NCBI GenBank assembly: GCA_948330435.1
Contig: CAOJBY010000012.1
Location: 1-64,000 of the forward strand
Source: an uncultured Lachnoclostridium sp.
GTDB lineage: Bacteria > Bacillota > Clostridia > Lachnospirales > Lachnospiraceae
Direction of reading: 5' to 3'
DNA length: 64,000 nucleotides
This document shows positions 7,739 to 16,772 of this stretch, piece after piece. The translations under genes were made by a program, and so were the position numbers. Numbering within the stretch: position 1 is the first letter of the stretch; each line of letters starts with the position of its first letter. The notes beneath the pieces were generated by a model. The model was given only the letters and a program-made list of their open reading frames with translations. It was not told where the DNA came from and did not search any database.

Positions 7739-9415
7739 TCAGGATGTAATTCTATGCAAATTTCTACGGTATCCATCAAACAATCCATCTCTATCCAATT
7801 CGATCATCTCATCAAATTCTGGTTCTGTTTGTTCCGGATAACGAATTCCTATTACATTTGGATAATGCATCAGTATCAGACTACAAGCACTACGCCCTCT
7901 TCCAGGTGCTGCAGTTGCATCAATTACAATTTCTCCAAAAGCCTTTAATTGTTCATAGTCCCCCACTCTATAAAGTTCACAGATCCATACAAAACGTGGC
8001 ATAGGTACAATAGCATATACCTCCCTCGCATAAACATTTTCAATTGTGCTTGAACGAAAGTGTTTTAAACTTCGAGAAGATGCCATAAACAAACGCATGA
8101 CCACATCTTCTCCAGTATTAAGTAATTTATCACACCAAATATCAATTCCAAACTGTTTATGATGTAAAACAGACCTAACTATCGCTGCTGCATCAAATGC
8201 ATCCAAAAACATTCTTTTATATAAAGGAACTGCAATATTCTCAACTCTCATATCCGGATACAATGAAAGATAGCTAAAAGGCCTAACCTGATAAACTGGT
8301 TGATTATCATCCACCACCACGTAACTATCATAAAAATCTGCCGAGTTTATAATTGGATGACAATGCTCCTTATTTTCCCAAGAAATCCACTTATTTCTTC
8401 TTGCTTTCTTCACCAAGTCTTTATTAGCTCCACCATGCCCTATACAAATCATAGAATGCCCTGAACCATTATTTCCAACTGGCAATAAATTCAGTGCAAC
8501 AGGAATGCCTGATTCTATATAATAGTGCAGACACCTCTTTAATTCATCTTCTTGCGTAATTTGGGATAAGCTATATCTGTCTATGGAAGACAGATTATAC
8601 AATCTTGGAGAAAAGCCGAACTCTGATAATACTTTCGTTAATATCGGATATGAAATTCCTCTGGAAGGCAACACCCGTTCATGATTATGCTTTTTCTCAT
8701 TTTCCAATATTTCACTAGGGACAATCGCTCTATAATCATGGTAGCTATTGGAATAATATTCCAGTAAGTTTAACAAAGATACTTCCGCACATCTCATGGT
8801 CTCCTCATCCTGCATTCGGTATGGGAAAGCATTTACATTAAATTTCTTTCCATAAATATTTAGTTCGAACTTAGACAAACGTACATAAACAGGCCAGGTT
8901 TCTGACTTCAAAATGTATTTAGGATTTATTAGTGTCCGTCCAATCGTTCCTGTAGTCAAAGGATTAATAACACAAGCCCCCATAAAGCGATCTGCAATCC
9001 TCTTTTCAACCACTTTATCTTGCATAAAAAATTCTTGTTCGCTCATTACTTCAGTAAAAAAAGACAATCTTCGAGAATATCTTTTCACTTGAAAATGTTG
9101 ATTTGAAAAATATGTGTAATAAGTATCCCTATAACTCGGATCAATATGGTAGAATTCCTGAACTATAGTATATGGTCGTGGCAAACACTCCAGCAATGCA
9201 TTCAAATCATGCATATATCTATTTACAACATCACTATTTATATCCGTAGTCCCAAATAAAGTATTTCTAAATATTGCCTCACAGAAATTGGAAATAATTT
9301 CTTTGTAATCTTCTTCTAATATAACTGTAAAAATATCCTCATCATATTCTAAACTTTCTATATCTTCCCCATTCTCATATAAAGCCAAATGAATTTGTTC
9401 TTCTATATCGCTCAT
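7739..9415 (-). CDS. Putative papain/C39-like cysteine peptidase-domain protein
   Basis: This 558-residue soluble protein belongs to no family I can name. The middle region carries a possible cysteine-peptidase triad: MRCAEVSLLNLLEYY (Cys209 at a helix start), GSGHSMICIGHGG (His320) and VVVDDNQPVYQ (Asp369/Asp370). Order and spacing fit papain or C39-like folds. No signal peptide or transmembrane segment is visible. It follows the 223-residue membrane-associated gene by 31 bp and shares its LytTR site. AAGGGG lies ten bases before the start. It may process or antagonise the peptide made by the neighbouring cluster, but no substrate is shown. Confidence 0.6.
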   Translation of the reverse strand: MSDIEEQIHLALYENGEDIESLEYDEDIFTVILEEDYKEIISNFCEAIFRNTLFGTTDINSDVVNRYMHDLNALLECLPRPYTIVQEFYHIDPSYRDTYYTYFSNQHFQVKRYSRRLSFFTEVMSEQEFFMQDKVVEKRIADRFMGACVINPLTTGTIGRTLINPKYILKSETWPVYVRLSKFELNIYGKKFNVNAFPYRMQDEETMRCAEVSLLNLLEYYSNSYHDYRAIVPSEILENEKKHNHERVLPSRGISYPILTKVLSEFGFSPRLYNLSSIDRYSLSQITQEDELKRCLHYYIESGIPVALNLLPVGNNGSGHSMICIGHGGANKDLVKKARRNKWISWENKEHCHPIINSADFYDSYVVVDDNQPVYQVRPFSYLSLYPDMRVENIAVPLYKRMFLDAFDAAAIVRSVLHHKQFGIDIWCDKLLNTGEDVVMRLFMASSRSLKHFRSSTIENVYAREVYAIVPMPRFVWICELYRVGDYEQLKAFGEIVIDATAAPGRGRSACSLILMHYPNVIGIRYPEQTEPEFDEMIELDRDGLFDGYRRNLHRITS

Positions 9416-9446
9416 ATACTCTTATCCCCTTTGTATCAAACTACAT

Positions 9447-10118
9447 CTACTTCTTAAATTTATAAACATATTTATGATCATCTTTTCTTAACATAAGAAG
9501 TCCCTTATCATACAACGATTTTAAAGCTTGTTCTGTTTTTTGTTCTAGAAATATACCACAAGTATCATCATCTTTTAGGTAATCGCACTCCCATGTATCA
9601 TTATGCATATTACAGGCAGGATGTTCTCCATTCGGAAGCCAGCTTTTTAATTCATCTAATGTAAATTCTTTGTGTTCTCTAAAATGTGTTGTTGCCTGCA
9701 TATATACACAAAAATCCCAATCATCAAGCTTTTTAACAGTAGTAAATAATTCCCACAATGCAATCGTAATCGCCGAACCGACAGAAACTGTAAAACCGGT
9801 AAGGTTTCCTTGTGAAATATATAGGATTAAAGCGTCAATCAATCCCGATGTACAAGCTATTTTTAAAAAATCCAGCATAAGTTGCTGCACTCGTATATAT
9901 CTTGAACCAAGCAGGAGTTGGCTGGGTTTATTTATCTGATTTTTCCACAAAGAAATCATTTCCTTTGCAGAATCCCAGTCTCCCTGCTCGTAGTCCCCCG
10001 TTAGTGCAGCCAATAGTTCTGCCTTATGCTCTATCAGTTGGGAATCCTCCGGTGACGTTTCTATATACTCATTTATAAGTTCCTCTAATTCTTTGTATGA
10101 GATGTAATATTCAGCCAT
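9447..10118 (-). CDS. Unknown protein with one membrane segment, first gene of a LytTR-controlled pair
   Basis: This 223-residue protein has an acidic helical N terminus, one likely membrane-embedded segment around FTVSVGSAITIALWELF (about residues 128-144), and a C-terminal part that looks like a small winged-helix domain (KSLYDKGLLMLRKDDH). Four Cys lie in the 165-190 region. I do not recognise the family. It is the first gene after LytTR site C and is followed 31 bp later by the cysteine-peptidase-like gene. An immunity or signalling role for the lanthipeptide system is a hypothesis from context only. Confidence 0.55.
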   Translation of the reverse strand: MAEYYISYKELEELINEYIETSPEDSQLIEHKAELLAALTGDYEQGDWDSAKEMISLWKNQINKPSQLLLGSRYIRVQQLMLDFLKIACTSGLIDALILYISQGNLTGFTVSVGSAITIALWELFTTVKKLDDWDFCVYMQATTHFREHKEFTLDELKSWLPNGEHPACNMHNDTWECDYLKDDDTCGIFLEQKTEQALKSLYDKGLLMLRKDDHKYVYKFKK

Positions 10119-10158
10119 AAACGCAACGTCCTCTCCTCTTTACAGCATACTTTTTGAT

Positions 10159-10226
10159 ATTATATCACATTCCAAACTTATCCTGCGTCCCCAGTCTTAA
10201 ATTGTCTGTTTTTGACCTTAAATTGT
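10159..10226 (-). promoter_or_regulatory. LytTR-type direct-repeat site C and promoter
   Basis: CTTAAATTGT occurs exactly at 10196-10205 and 10217-10226 on the plus strand, a perfect 10-bp direct repeat at a 21-bp period. The spacer CTGTTTTTGACC is nearly identical to site B. On the minus strand TATAAT (10159-10164) lies about 30 bp downstream, leading into the gene pair 9447-10118 and 7739-9415. This is the cleanest of the three sites and ties the pair to the response regulator. Confidence 0.82.
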
Positions 10227-10247
10227 TTTACCCTATAGGGCTTAACC

Positions 10248-10276
10248 TTGACTTTTCATATGCCAAATGCTATATT
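10248..10276 (+). promoter_or_regulatory. Vegetative promoter of the split membrane-protein gene
   Basis: Plus-strand TTGACT (10248-10253), 17 bp and TATATT (10271-10276) form a sigma-A promoter. The predicted start is about 30 bp before the first codon at 10315. It diverges from LytTR site C. Confidence 0.6.
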
Positions 10277-10314
10277 GAATCAATAATAGATCCGAATGAA
10301 AGGCATCCAGCACA

Positions 10315-12119
10315 ATGATGAAATGGGAAATTATTTCAATAAGCTTTATCTTTTTTATCGCTTCCTTTTTAATAGGACATTTGGTAAACTGCCTGTGTCG
10401 CCTGAAAGACCAAAATATCTTTCTCAATATTTTCAGCGGCGTTATCACCATATGGGGACTTTTTGAACTGCTTCTTGTTCCCATGACATTTTTAAAGCTA
10501 CCCTTTCAAACGCTGTCCCAGGTATACGGCATCCTATTAATAATTGGCTGTGGTGTTTCTTTTTTATTTTGGAGAAAAATGAAAGGTGTTCTTTGTGATT
10601 TTTTAACAAATTGGAAAAACTACATTGCCTGGACTACAATTGTCGCTATTATTATAATCTTATGTCAATTATACTATGTGCATCATTATACATATTATGA
10701 GTGGGATGATGCTTTTTATGTAACTCTTGCCAATGAAGCTTTGCAGACAAATGTAATCTTTGGCACCAATCCCGAAACCGGAATTGGTGAAATCTTCGCT
10801 ACCCGCTATGTATTTTCTCTTTGGCCTGTTTTTTATGCTGTATTATCAAATTGGACGCAAATCCCACCTGCTATAATCGCTCATACCATATTGCCCTTTA
10901 TCATTATTCCTTTTGCTTATCTTGTGCATTTCCTGATAGGACAAATATTTTTTTCAAAAGATACGGAACTTCAAGGATACTATCTAATTTTTTCCACTGT
11001 CATCTATATGTTTCTACCTAATATACGCATATTAAGTGGAATCTATCTTCTTTTAGCCCCATGGGTTGGGAAAGCAATTATGGCAAATATTTCTCTCCCC
11101 GCAATTCTATACCTGATAAAACGGTTAATCAAAGATATGGATGCTCCCGGTAACTGGATATTGCTGTCTTTACATGCTCTAAGTTCTTGTTTGCACTCAT
11201 CTATGGGTATTATTTTTGTTCCGGTTTTCGCTGGTTCTTTATCACTGCTATGGACCTTAAAAACCAGAAAGCCTGCTTTCTTTTTTAAAACTGTATTATC
11301 CTGTACCCCATGCCTTATATTAGGAATCTTTTCCTTACTGATAAGATAGGAGAATCGTCTAAAATGAAAGAAATCTTTTCCATTGCCCTGGGACAATTAA
11401 AAGTACTTATTGAAACCAGCTACATTTATCTTCTCATTCCAGCCTGTTTTCTGTGGCTCTATTTCAAAGAAAAAAAATCCCCTCAACGAACATTTTTCCT
11501 TTGGGGAACTGTTTTCTTGTTATTCTTATATTTATGCCCAATATCAGGGAAGATACTGTTTTTTTGTTTGGGTAATAACACATACTATCGCCTTTTCTGG
11601 TTGATTCCATTTATACCTCTCATCTGTTATACAGCAACTCATATGCTTTCACATTTATGTGGTTTAAAAAGATTTTTTCTATTCTTAGCCCTGCTGTTAT
11701 GTATTACCCAAAGCGGCTCCTTTATGTTAATAGAGCCTAATTTCCATGCAGTTACCAACCCATACAAACTTCCTCAGGAAAGTATTGACACCACCAACTG
11801 GATTCCAGATGGAGCATTAATCGTAGGCGACAATTGGCTGGTACCTTTTATCAGGCAGTATAATCCGGCTATTACTCTATTAAATACAAGACAGGGACAC
11901 ATTGTTCTTTCTGGAGAATTAGACAAAGAGCACCCTTCCGCTGCAACTCTTTGTGCATTACTTCAATTTTACGATTGTGATTTTATTGCTCTTGGACAAG
12001 ATAGGAACATGGATATTATTGGAGATTGGGAAGAGTACGGCTTCCATTTTTATCGCGGTGATAATCGGTGTATTATTTTCGTTAATGAAAACAGTCATTT
12101 TTACATTGCGGAGGATTAA
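10315..12119 (+). pseudogene. DUF6077-like polytopic membrane protein split by a frameshift
   Basis: Two overlapping plus-strand ORFs look like halves of one gene. The first (10315-11349, 344 codons) has many hydrophobic helices and the loop motif YYEWDDAFYVTLANEA. The second (11310-12119, frame shifted) continues with more helices and an extracytoplasmic C-terminal domain (TNWIPDGALIVGDNWLV). Together they give about 600 residues, the usual size of DUF6077-like GT-C-type membrane proteins. The break lies between 11310 and 11349. An ATG at 11364 with AGGAGA upstream could restart translation, so two separate polypeptides remain possible. A sequencing error is the other alternative. Confidence 0.6.
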
Positions 12120-12125
12120 TTTCAT

Positions 12126-12911
12126 CTAAACTAACAAATTCTCCTCCCTGTTAATCACATAAAACCCTTTGGAATTCAGACTGTCCTCCCTGTTGTAAGT
12201 CATCGCCGAGCCGTCCATCTGACGGAAGACGGCCCCGGCCTCCTCTGCTATACACTGCATGGCTGCAGTGTCCCATTCCATAGTGGGATTAAAACGGTAA
12301 TACACATCCGCTTTATTTTCTGCAATCAGACAGCCCTTCAAAGAGCTGCCCATTTTCACCAGATTCTTAAAGTGATATTTCTCTATCAGCTCATTCATCT
12401 GTGCACATTCATGGGAATTGCTGGCCACAACCCGCAGGGATGCCGGATCCATGTTGTCTGAAACCCGCAGCTTTTCGACCTTACCTTGAGAGTCCCTTTT
12501 ATATGCCCCGTACCCCTTGGCGGCATAATACAAATCTCCCGTCGCTGGTACATAAATAACCCCCATAACCGACTCGTGTTCATATGCCAGGGCAATGTTC
12601 ACCGTAAACTGCCCGTTCTTCTTTAAAAACTCCTTCGTTCCGTCCAGAGGATCCACCACGAAACAGTATGCGTTCTCCAGTCTTGACTTATTATCCTTCT
12701 CTTCCTCCGACAAAACCGCATACCAAGGAAAGCTGCTTCTAAGAGTCTCCACAATTATCTGATTAGCTGCTTTATCCGCTGCTGTCAAGGGCGAATGATC
12801 CCCTTTATACTCCACCTTAACCGGATCTGCAGAATTATAGATCTCCATAATTATCTTTCCAGACTCCACCGCTGCGGTTTTTGCGGTTTCAAGCTCCTTC
12901 ATCCATGCCAT
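12126..12911 (-). CDS. cysQ: 3'(2'),5'-bisphosphate nucleotidase CysQ
   Basis: This 261-residue inositol-monophosphatase-fold enzyme hydrolyses PAP, the by-product of PAPS-dependent sulfate transfer or reduction, to AMP. Metal-binding motifs are SEEE in AVLSEEEKD, DPLDGTKEF (about residues 88-96) and the C-terminal EWDTAAMQCIAEEAG. It is the last gene of the leftward sulfate-import unit, 62 bp after cysA. Removing inhibitory PAP fits a sulfotransferase-using pathway. Confidence 0.92.
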   Translation of the reverse strand: MAWMKELETAKTAAVESGKIIMEIYNSADPVKVEYKGDHSPLTAADKAANQIIVETLRSSFPWYAVLSEEEKDNKSRLENAYCFVVDPLDGTKEFLKKNGQFTVNIALAYEHESVMGVIYVPATGDLYYAAKGYGAYKRDSQGKVEKLRVSDNMDPASLRVVASNSHECAQMNELIEKYHFKNLVKMGSSLKGCLIAENKADVYYRFNPTMEWDTAAMQCIAEEAGAVFRQMDGSAMTYNREDSLNSKGFYVINREENLLV

Positions 12912-12973
12912 ATGATTTCAAATTCCTTCTGTACAAAATGTCATAATATCTCTTACTATATCTTCTACATCCG

Positions 12974-13714
12974 CTATTCCCTGACTGCCGTCAAAGCCTC
13001 AAACCGTTTCGCATCAACAAAATCAGCCACAAACTCTGTCTCGGGATGATGACAGATCTCCTCCGGCGTACCGATTTGCTCGATACTTCCCTCATTGATA
13101 ATCAGTATCGTATCCGCCACCTCCATGGCCTCCTCCTGATCATGCGTCACAAAAATGCTCGTAATACCCACTCTGCCAATCATCTCCCGAAGCCAGGTAC
13201 GAAGCTCTCTCCGCACCTTCGCATCAATGGCCGCAAAGGGTTCATCCAGCAAAAGGAGCTGTGGATTAGGTGCCAACGCTCTGGCAAATGCCACCCGCTG
13301 ACGCTGTCCGCCGGATAGCTGGTGGGGATAGCGTTTTCCCAAATCCTCCATAGAAATCAGTTCCAAAAGTTCTTCTACCCGGTTTTTTATCTCCTCCCTG
13401 CTTTTTTTCTGAACCTGCAGTCCAAAAGCAATGTTATCAGCCACGGTCATATAACGGAACAATGCGTAATTCTGAAAGACAAAGCCAATCCCCCGCTTGC
13501 TGCCCTGCAAGTCATTTACCCGGACCTCATTAATCAGAATATCCCCCGAATCCGGCCGATCCAGGCCGGCAATCATTCTCAGAATCGTCGTTTTCCCGCT
13601 TCCGCTGGGACCCAAGAGTGCGGCCATATGTCCTTTCTCTATTCCAAAAGACACATCCCTGGATGCGTGAAAGCCGTCAAAAGTTTTATTTACATGTCTC
13701 ATTTCCACATACAT
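12974..13714 (-). CDS. cysA: Sulfate ABC transporter ATPase CysA
   Basis: This 246-residue ABC ATPase has Walker A GPSGSGKTT, Q-loop FQNYALF, signature LSGGQRQRVAFARAL, Walker B LLLLDEPFAA and switch THDQEEAM. It energises sulfate uptake with the two adjacent permeases. It is shorter than the 350-residue enterobacterial CysA because the C-terminal regulatory domain is missing, which is common in Firmicutes. It lies 36 bp behind cysW. Confidence 0.93.
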   Translation of the reverse strand: MYVEMRHVNKTFDGFHASRDVSFGIEKGHMAALLGPSGSGKTTILRMIAGLDRPDSGDILINEVRVNDLQGSKRGIGFVFQNYALFRYMTVADNIAFGLQVQKKSREEIKNRVEELLELISMEDLGKRYPHQLSGGQRQRVAFARALAPNPQLLLLDEPFAAIDAKVRRELRTWLREMIGRVGITSIFVTHDQEEAMEVADTILIINEGSIEQIGTPEEICHHPETEFVADFVDAKRFEALTAVRE

Positions 13715-13750
13715 AACAAATACGCTCCATTATAAAGTTCTGCAATCTTA

Positions 13751-14641
13751 TTACTTTTTCTTCCACTCCACGAGATTTCTCGCTATCAGGATCAACACCG
13801 CCAGAATCACCAATATGGAAGAAACAGCAAAAGCCGCCGTGGTATTAAATTCATTATAAAGAATCTCCACATGAAGAGGAAGTGTATTCGTTTTTCCTCT
13901 TAAATGCCCTGATATAACAGAAACAGCCCCGAATTCTCCCATTGCCCGGGCCGTACACAGAATCACGCCATACAGCAATGCCCATTTTATATGTGGAAAG
14001 GTAATCCTTCGGAAAATGGTAAAGCCGCCGGCCCCCATAAGTGCCGCCGCTTCCTCCTCATCCTTTCCCTGGGCATTCATCACCGGAAACAATTCACGGA
14101 ACACGAAAGGAAGAGTCACAAAGACAGTAGCCAGAATCACTCCCGGCACGGCAAAGACAATCTTAATATCATTTGCTTTCAAAAAGCTTCCCATCCATCC
14201 CACGTTTCCAAAGGTCAGGATAAAAAGAAGACCTGCAATAACGGGAGAAATGGAAAAGGGAATATCAATCAAAGTTGCCAATAGCTGTCTGCCCTTAAAG
14301 TAATATTTGGACAACAGATAGGACGCAAAGATTCCAAATACGGTGTTCACCACAACGGCACACAGTGTTGCCAACAGGGTTAACCGCAGTGCCTTTATGG
14401 TATATTCATCAAAAACGGCTTCCCTATATGCGTCCCATCCATCCCGCAAGGCATTGGCAGCTACCACAATCAATGGCAAAACCAACATCAAAAACAGGAA
14501 CAGGGCACTTATGCATATCAACACGTATTTCACGGCCCGATCCGAATCCCTCCGGGGCGGCTCCAACACTTTTCGTATAGAATGAATGTCATCTCCCACC
14601 ACGTCCCGTTCATAGGTTCGCTCTATCTTTTTTGACACCAC
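13751..14641 (-). CDS. cysW: Sulfate ABC transporter permease CysW
   Basis: This 296-residue inner-membrane permease has about six transmembrane helices after a basic N-terminal region. The EAA loop is EEEAAALMGAGGFTIFRRITFPHI (quoted here only for its first residues, near 195-210), which contacts CysA. The conserved ARAMGEFGAVSVISG motif of CysW is present. It forms the heterodimeric channel with CysT, 35 bp upstream in the same operon. Confidence 0.93.
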   Translation of the reverse strand: MVSKKIERTYERDVVGDDIHSIRKVLEPPRRDSDRAVKYVLICISALFLFLMLVLPLIVVAANALRDGWDAYREAVFDEYTIKALRLTLLATLCAVVVNTVFGIFASYLLSKYYFKGRQLLATLIDIPFSISPVIAGLLFILTFGNVGWMGSFLKANDIKIVFAVPGVILATVFVTLPFVFRELFPVMNAQGKDEEEAAALMGAGGFTIFRRITFPHIKWALLYGVILCTARAMGEFGAVSVISGHLRGKTNTLPLHVEILYNEFNTTAAFAVSSILVILAVLILIARNLVEWKKK

Positions 14642-14676
14642 AGTCCTCCTATTCCAGTTCCGTAATATGAAATCTA

Positions 14677-15528
14677 CTATGATTTACTGAACCTCTGCAT
14701 ATATATCTGTGCGGAATTAATCAAAAACATCAGCACAAAGGAAATCAGCAGCAATACCAACGCAATCGCCGTAGCATCCGCATACTTATACTGCTCCAGC
14801 TTCGTCATAATCAGAAGCGGTGCGATCTGCGTCTTATAGGGAATGTTTCCGGCAATGAATACGACGCTGCCATATTCCCCAATCCCCCTTGCAAATGCAA
14901 GACCAAATCCGGCCAACAATGCCGGAAACAACTCCGGCAGAATTACTCGAAAAAAGGTATACGTCCTGCCCGCCCCAAGGGTCATGGCCGCTTCCTCATA
15001 CTGCCGGTCCAGCTTCTCCAATACCGGCTGCACAGACCTCACCACAAAAGGAATTCCCACAAATATCATGGCTATCGTAATTCCGATACGGGTATATGCG
15101 ATTCGGATTCCCGCCTTATCAAACAAGGCCCCAATCCACCCCTTATCCGAATAAAGAAAAGTAAGGGAAATTCCGGCCACCGCTGTAGGCAGGGCAAAGG
15201 GCAGTTCAATCAGACCGTCCATAAACCGTTTCCCGGGGAAATCATATCGCACCAACACCCATGCGAGAATCAGCCCAAACACGGCATTGACCACAGCCGC
15301 AAAAAAGGCACAGGAGAGACTGACCGCATAACCCGAAACGACCTGACGGGCAGTGACCACCGCAAGAAACTCACGAACTCCAAGTTGGCTGGCACTTAAG
15401 AAAATAGATGCCAGAGGAATCAAAACCAGACAGCTCAGCATGGCAAGCGTCACACCCAGGGATAGGCCAAAGCCGGGAATGACTCTGACCCCCTTTTTAT
15501 TCTTTACTTTTACAATCTGCTGTTCCAT
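14677..15528 (-). CDS. cysT: Sulfate ABC transporter permease CysT
   Basis: This 283-residue polytopic permease has six helices, the EAA loop beginning YEEAAMTLGAGRTYTFFRV and ARGIGEYGSVVFIAGN near the C terminus, both diagnostic of CysT (CysU). It pairs with CysW and starts 27 bp after the binding-protein gene. Confidence 0.93.
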   Translation of the reverse strand: MEQQIVKVKNKKGVRVIPGFGLSLGVTLAMLSCLVLIPLASIFLSASQLGVREFLAVVTARQVVSGYAVSLSCAFFAAVVNAVFGLILAWVLVRYDFPGKRFMDGLIELPFALPTAVAGISLTFLYSDKGWIGALFDKAGIRIAYTRIGITIAMIFVGIPFVVRSVQPVLEKLDRQYEEAAMTLGAGRTYTFFRVILPELFPALLAGFGLAFARGIGEYGSVVFIAGNIPYKTQIAPLLIMTKLEQYKYADATAIALVLLLISFVLMFLINSAQIYMQRFSKS

Positions 15529-15555
15529 AAAGCAACAGTTCCTTTCCCGGGATAC

Positions 15556-16581
15556 TTAGCTTTCGTAAATCTGGTCAAATACCGCACCATCATTAAAATA
15601 TGTATCATATGCCGCATTCCACCCTCCAAAGTCATCAATGGTAACCAAATCCATATCAAGATTAAACTGGTCGGAAAACTCCTTAAGAATCTCCTGGTCA
15701 GAGGGACGGTAATAATTCTCCCCCGCCAGTCTCTGGGCATCGGCACTGTACAAATATTCCAGATAAGCTTTCGAAAGCTCCTCTGTCCCATGCTCCTTTG
15801 CATTGCTGTCTACCACCGCCACGGAGGGTTCCGCCAGAATGCTGATGCTGGGAGTTACAATCTCATACTCATCCGGATACTGTTCCATGGAAAGATAAGC
15901 CTCATTTTCCCATGCAATCAGCACATCACCCTGTCCGTTTTCCACAAAGGTATTGGTGGCTCCCCTGGCACCGGAATCCAGAACCAGTACGTTCTCATAC
16001 AATTTTTTCATAAAGGCCCTGGTGGCTTCCTCATCTCCGCCATCCTGCTTTTGCTGGTAAGCCCAGGCCGCAAGGAAGTTCCAGCAGGCACCGCCGGAGG
16101 TTTTCGGATTGGGGGTGATTACCTCAATGCCATCCTTCACCAAATCGTCCCAATCCTGAATTCCTTTTTCATTCCCTTTCCGAACTAGGAACACGATGGT
16201 CGATGTATAGGGTGCACTGTTGCGATCGAATTCCTCAATCCAGCCGTTTTCAATAAGACCGGCCTCTTCAATGGCCGTGACATCATGAGCCAGTGCCAGG
16301 GTTACCACGTCCGCCTCGTTTCCCTCAATTACAGAACGTGCCTGGGAGCCGGAGCCGCCATGGGACTGGGTTATCGTTATCTCCTCGCCCGTCTTTTCTT
16401 TCCAATATTCCGAAAACAGTTCATTGTACTTTGCATAAAATTCTCTGGTAGGATCATAAGAGACATTCAAAAGCTCCACGCTCCCGTTTTCACTGGCCTT
16501 GGAGCCTTTCCCGCATCCGGACAATAAGGCGGAAAACACCATCGTCATAATGAATGCCCCTGTTACAATCTTTCTCTTCAT
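15556..16581 (-). CDS. sbp: Sulfate-binding lipoprotein
   Basis: This 341-residue extracytoplasmic substrate-binding protein has a lipoprotein signal peptide ending in LLSGC (Cys23), then the sulfate-binding-protein hallmarks LLNVSYDPTREFY and SHGGSGSQARSVIEG with ADVVTLALAHD. The ATG at 16581 is chosen because it begins the signal peptide (MKRKIVTG) and has GAGGAG upstream. An in-frame start 15 codons earlier would put extra residues before the signal. It is the first gene of sbp-cysT-cysW-cysA-cysQ and is probably repressed through the adjacent CAAACGTTTG operator. Confidence 0.93.
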   Translation of the reverse strand: MKRKIVTGAFIMTMVFSALLSGCGKGSKASENGSVELLNVSYDPTREFYAKYNELFSEYWKEKTGEEITITQSHGGSGSQARSVIEGNEADVVTLALAHDVTAIEEAGLIENGWIEEFDRNSAPYTSTIVFLVRKGNEKGIQDWDDLVKDGIEVITPNPKTSGGACWNFLAAWAYQQKQDGGDEEATRAFMKKLYENVLVLDSGARGATNTFVENGQGDVLIAWENEAYLSMEQYPDEYEIVTPSISILAEPSVAVVDSNAKEHGTEELSKAYLEYLYSADAQRLAGENYYRPSDQEILKEFSDQFNLDMDLVTIDDFGGWNAAYDTYFNDGAVFDQIYES

Positions 16582-16634
16582 ACGCCAACCACTCCTCACA
16601 CAAATACATCCCGTTTTGAACAGCACCGTTTACA

Positions 16635-16664
16635 CAAACGTTTGCTTATATAATACTATTGAAA
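16635..16664. promoter_or_regulatory. sbp promoter with LacI-type operator O1, and -35 of the divergent regulator promoter
   Basis: The palindrome CAAACGTTTG (16635-16644) lies directly after a minus-strand -10 TATAAG (16645-16650) that has TTGCGA 16 bp upstream. A repressor bound there would cover the sbp start site. The divergent plus-strand promoter for the LacI-family gene, TTGAAA (16659-16664) with TATAAT (16681-16686) 16 bp later, overlaps the same region. Confidence 0.7.
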
Positions 16665-16742
16665 ACTCGCAAAAATGAGATATAATATATTTTATATACG
16701 GATGTTAGCATAAAAACCGTTTCCTTTCAACCTCTTATTTCA

Positions 16743-16752
16743 CAAACGTTTG
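16743..16752. promoter_or_regulatory. LacI-type operator O2 in the regulator leader
   Basis: This is a second exact CAAACGTTTG palindrome, in the 5' leader of the LacI-family gene 20 bp before its ATG. It is 108 bp from O1, with the same flanking CA-rich sequence. Two identical operators bracketing a divergent promoter pair suggest autoregulation and possibly a repression loop. Confidence 0.75.
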
Positions 16753-16772
16753 TCTATATAAAGGAGCAAAGC

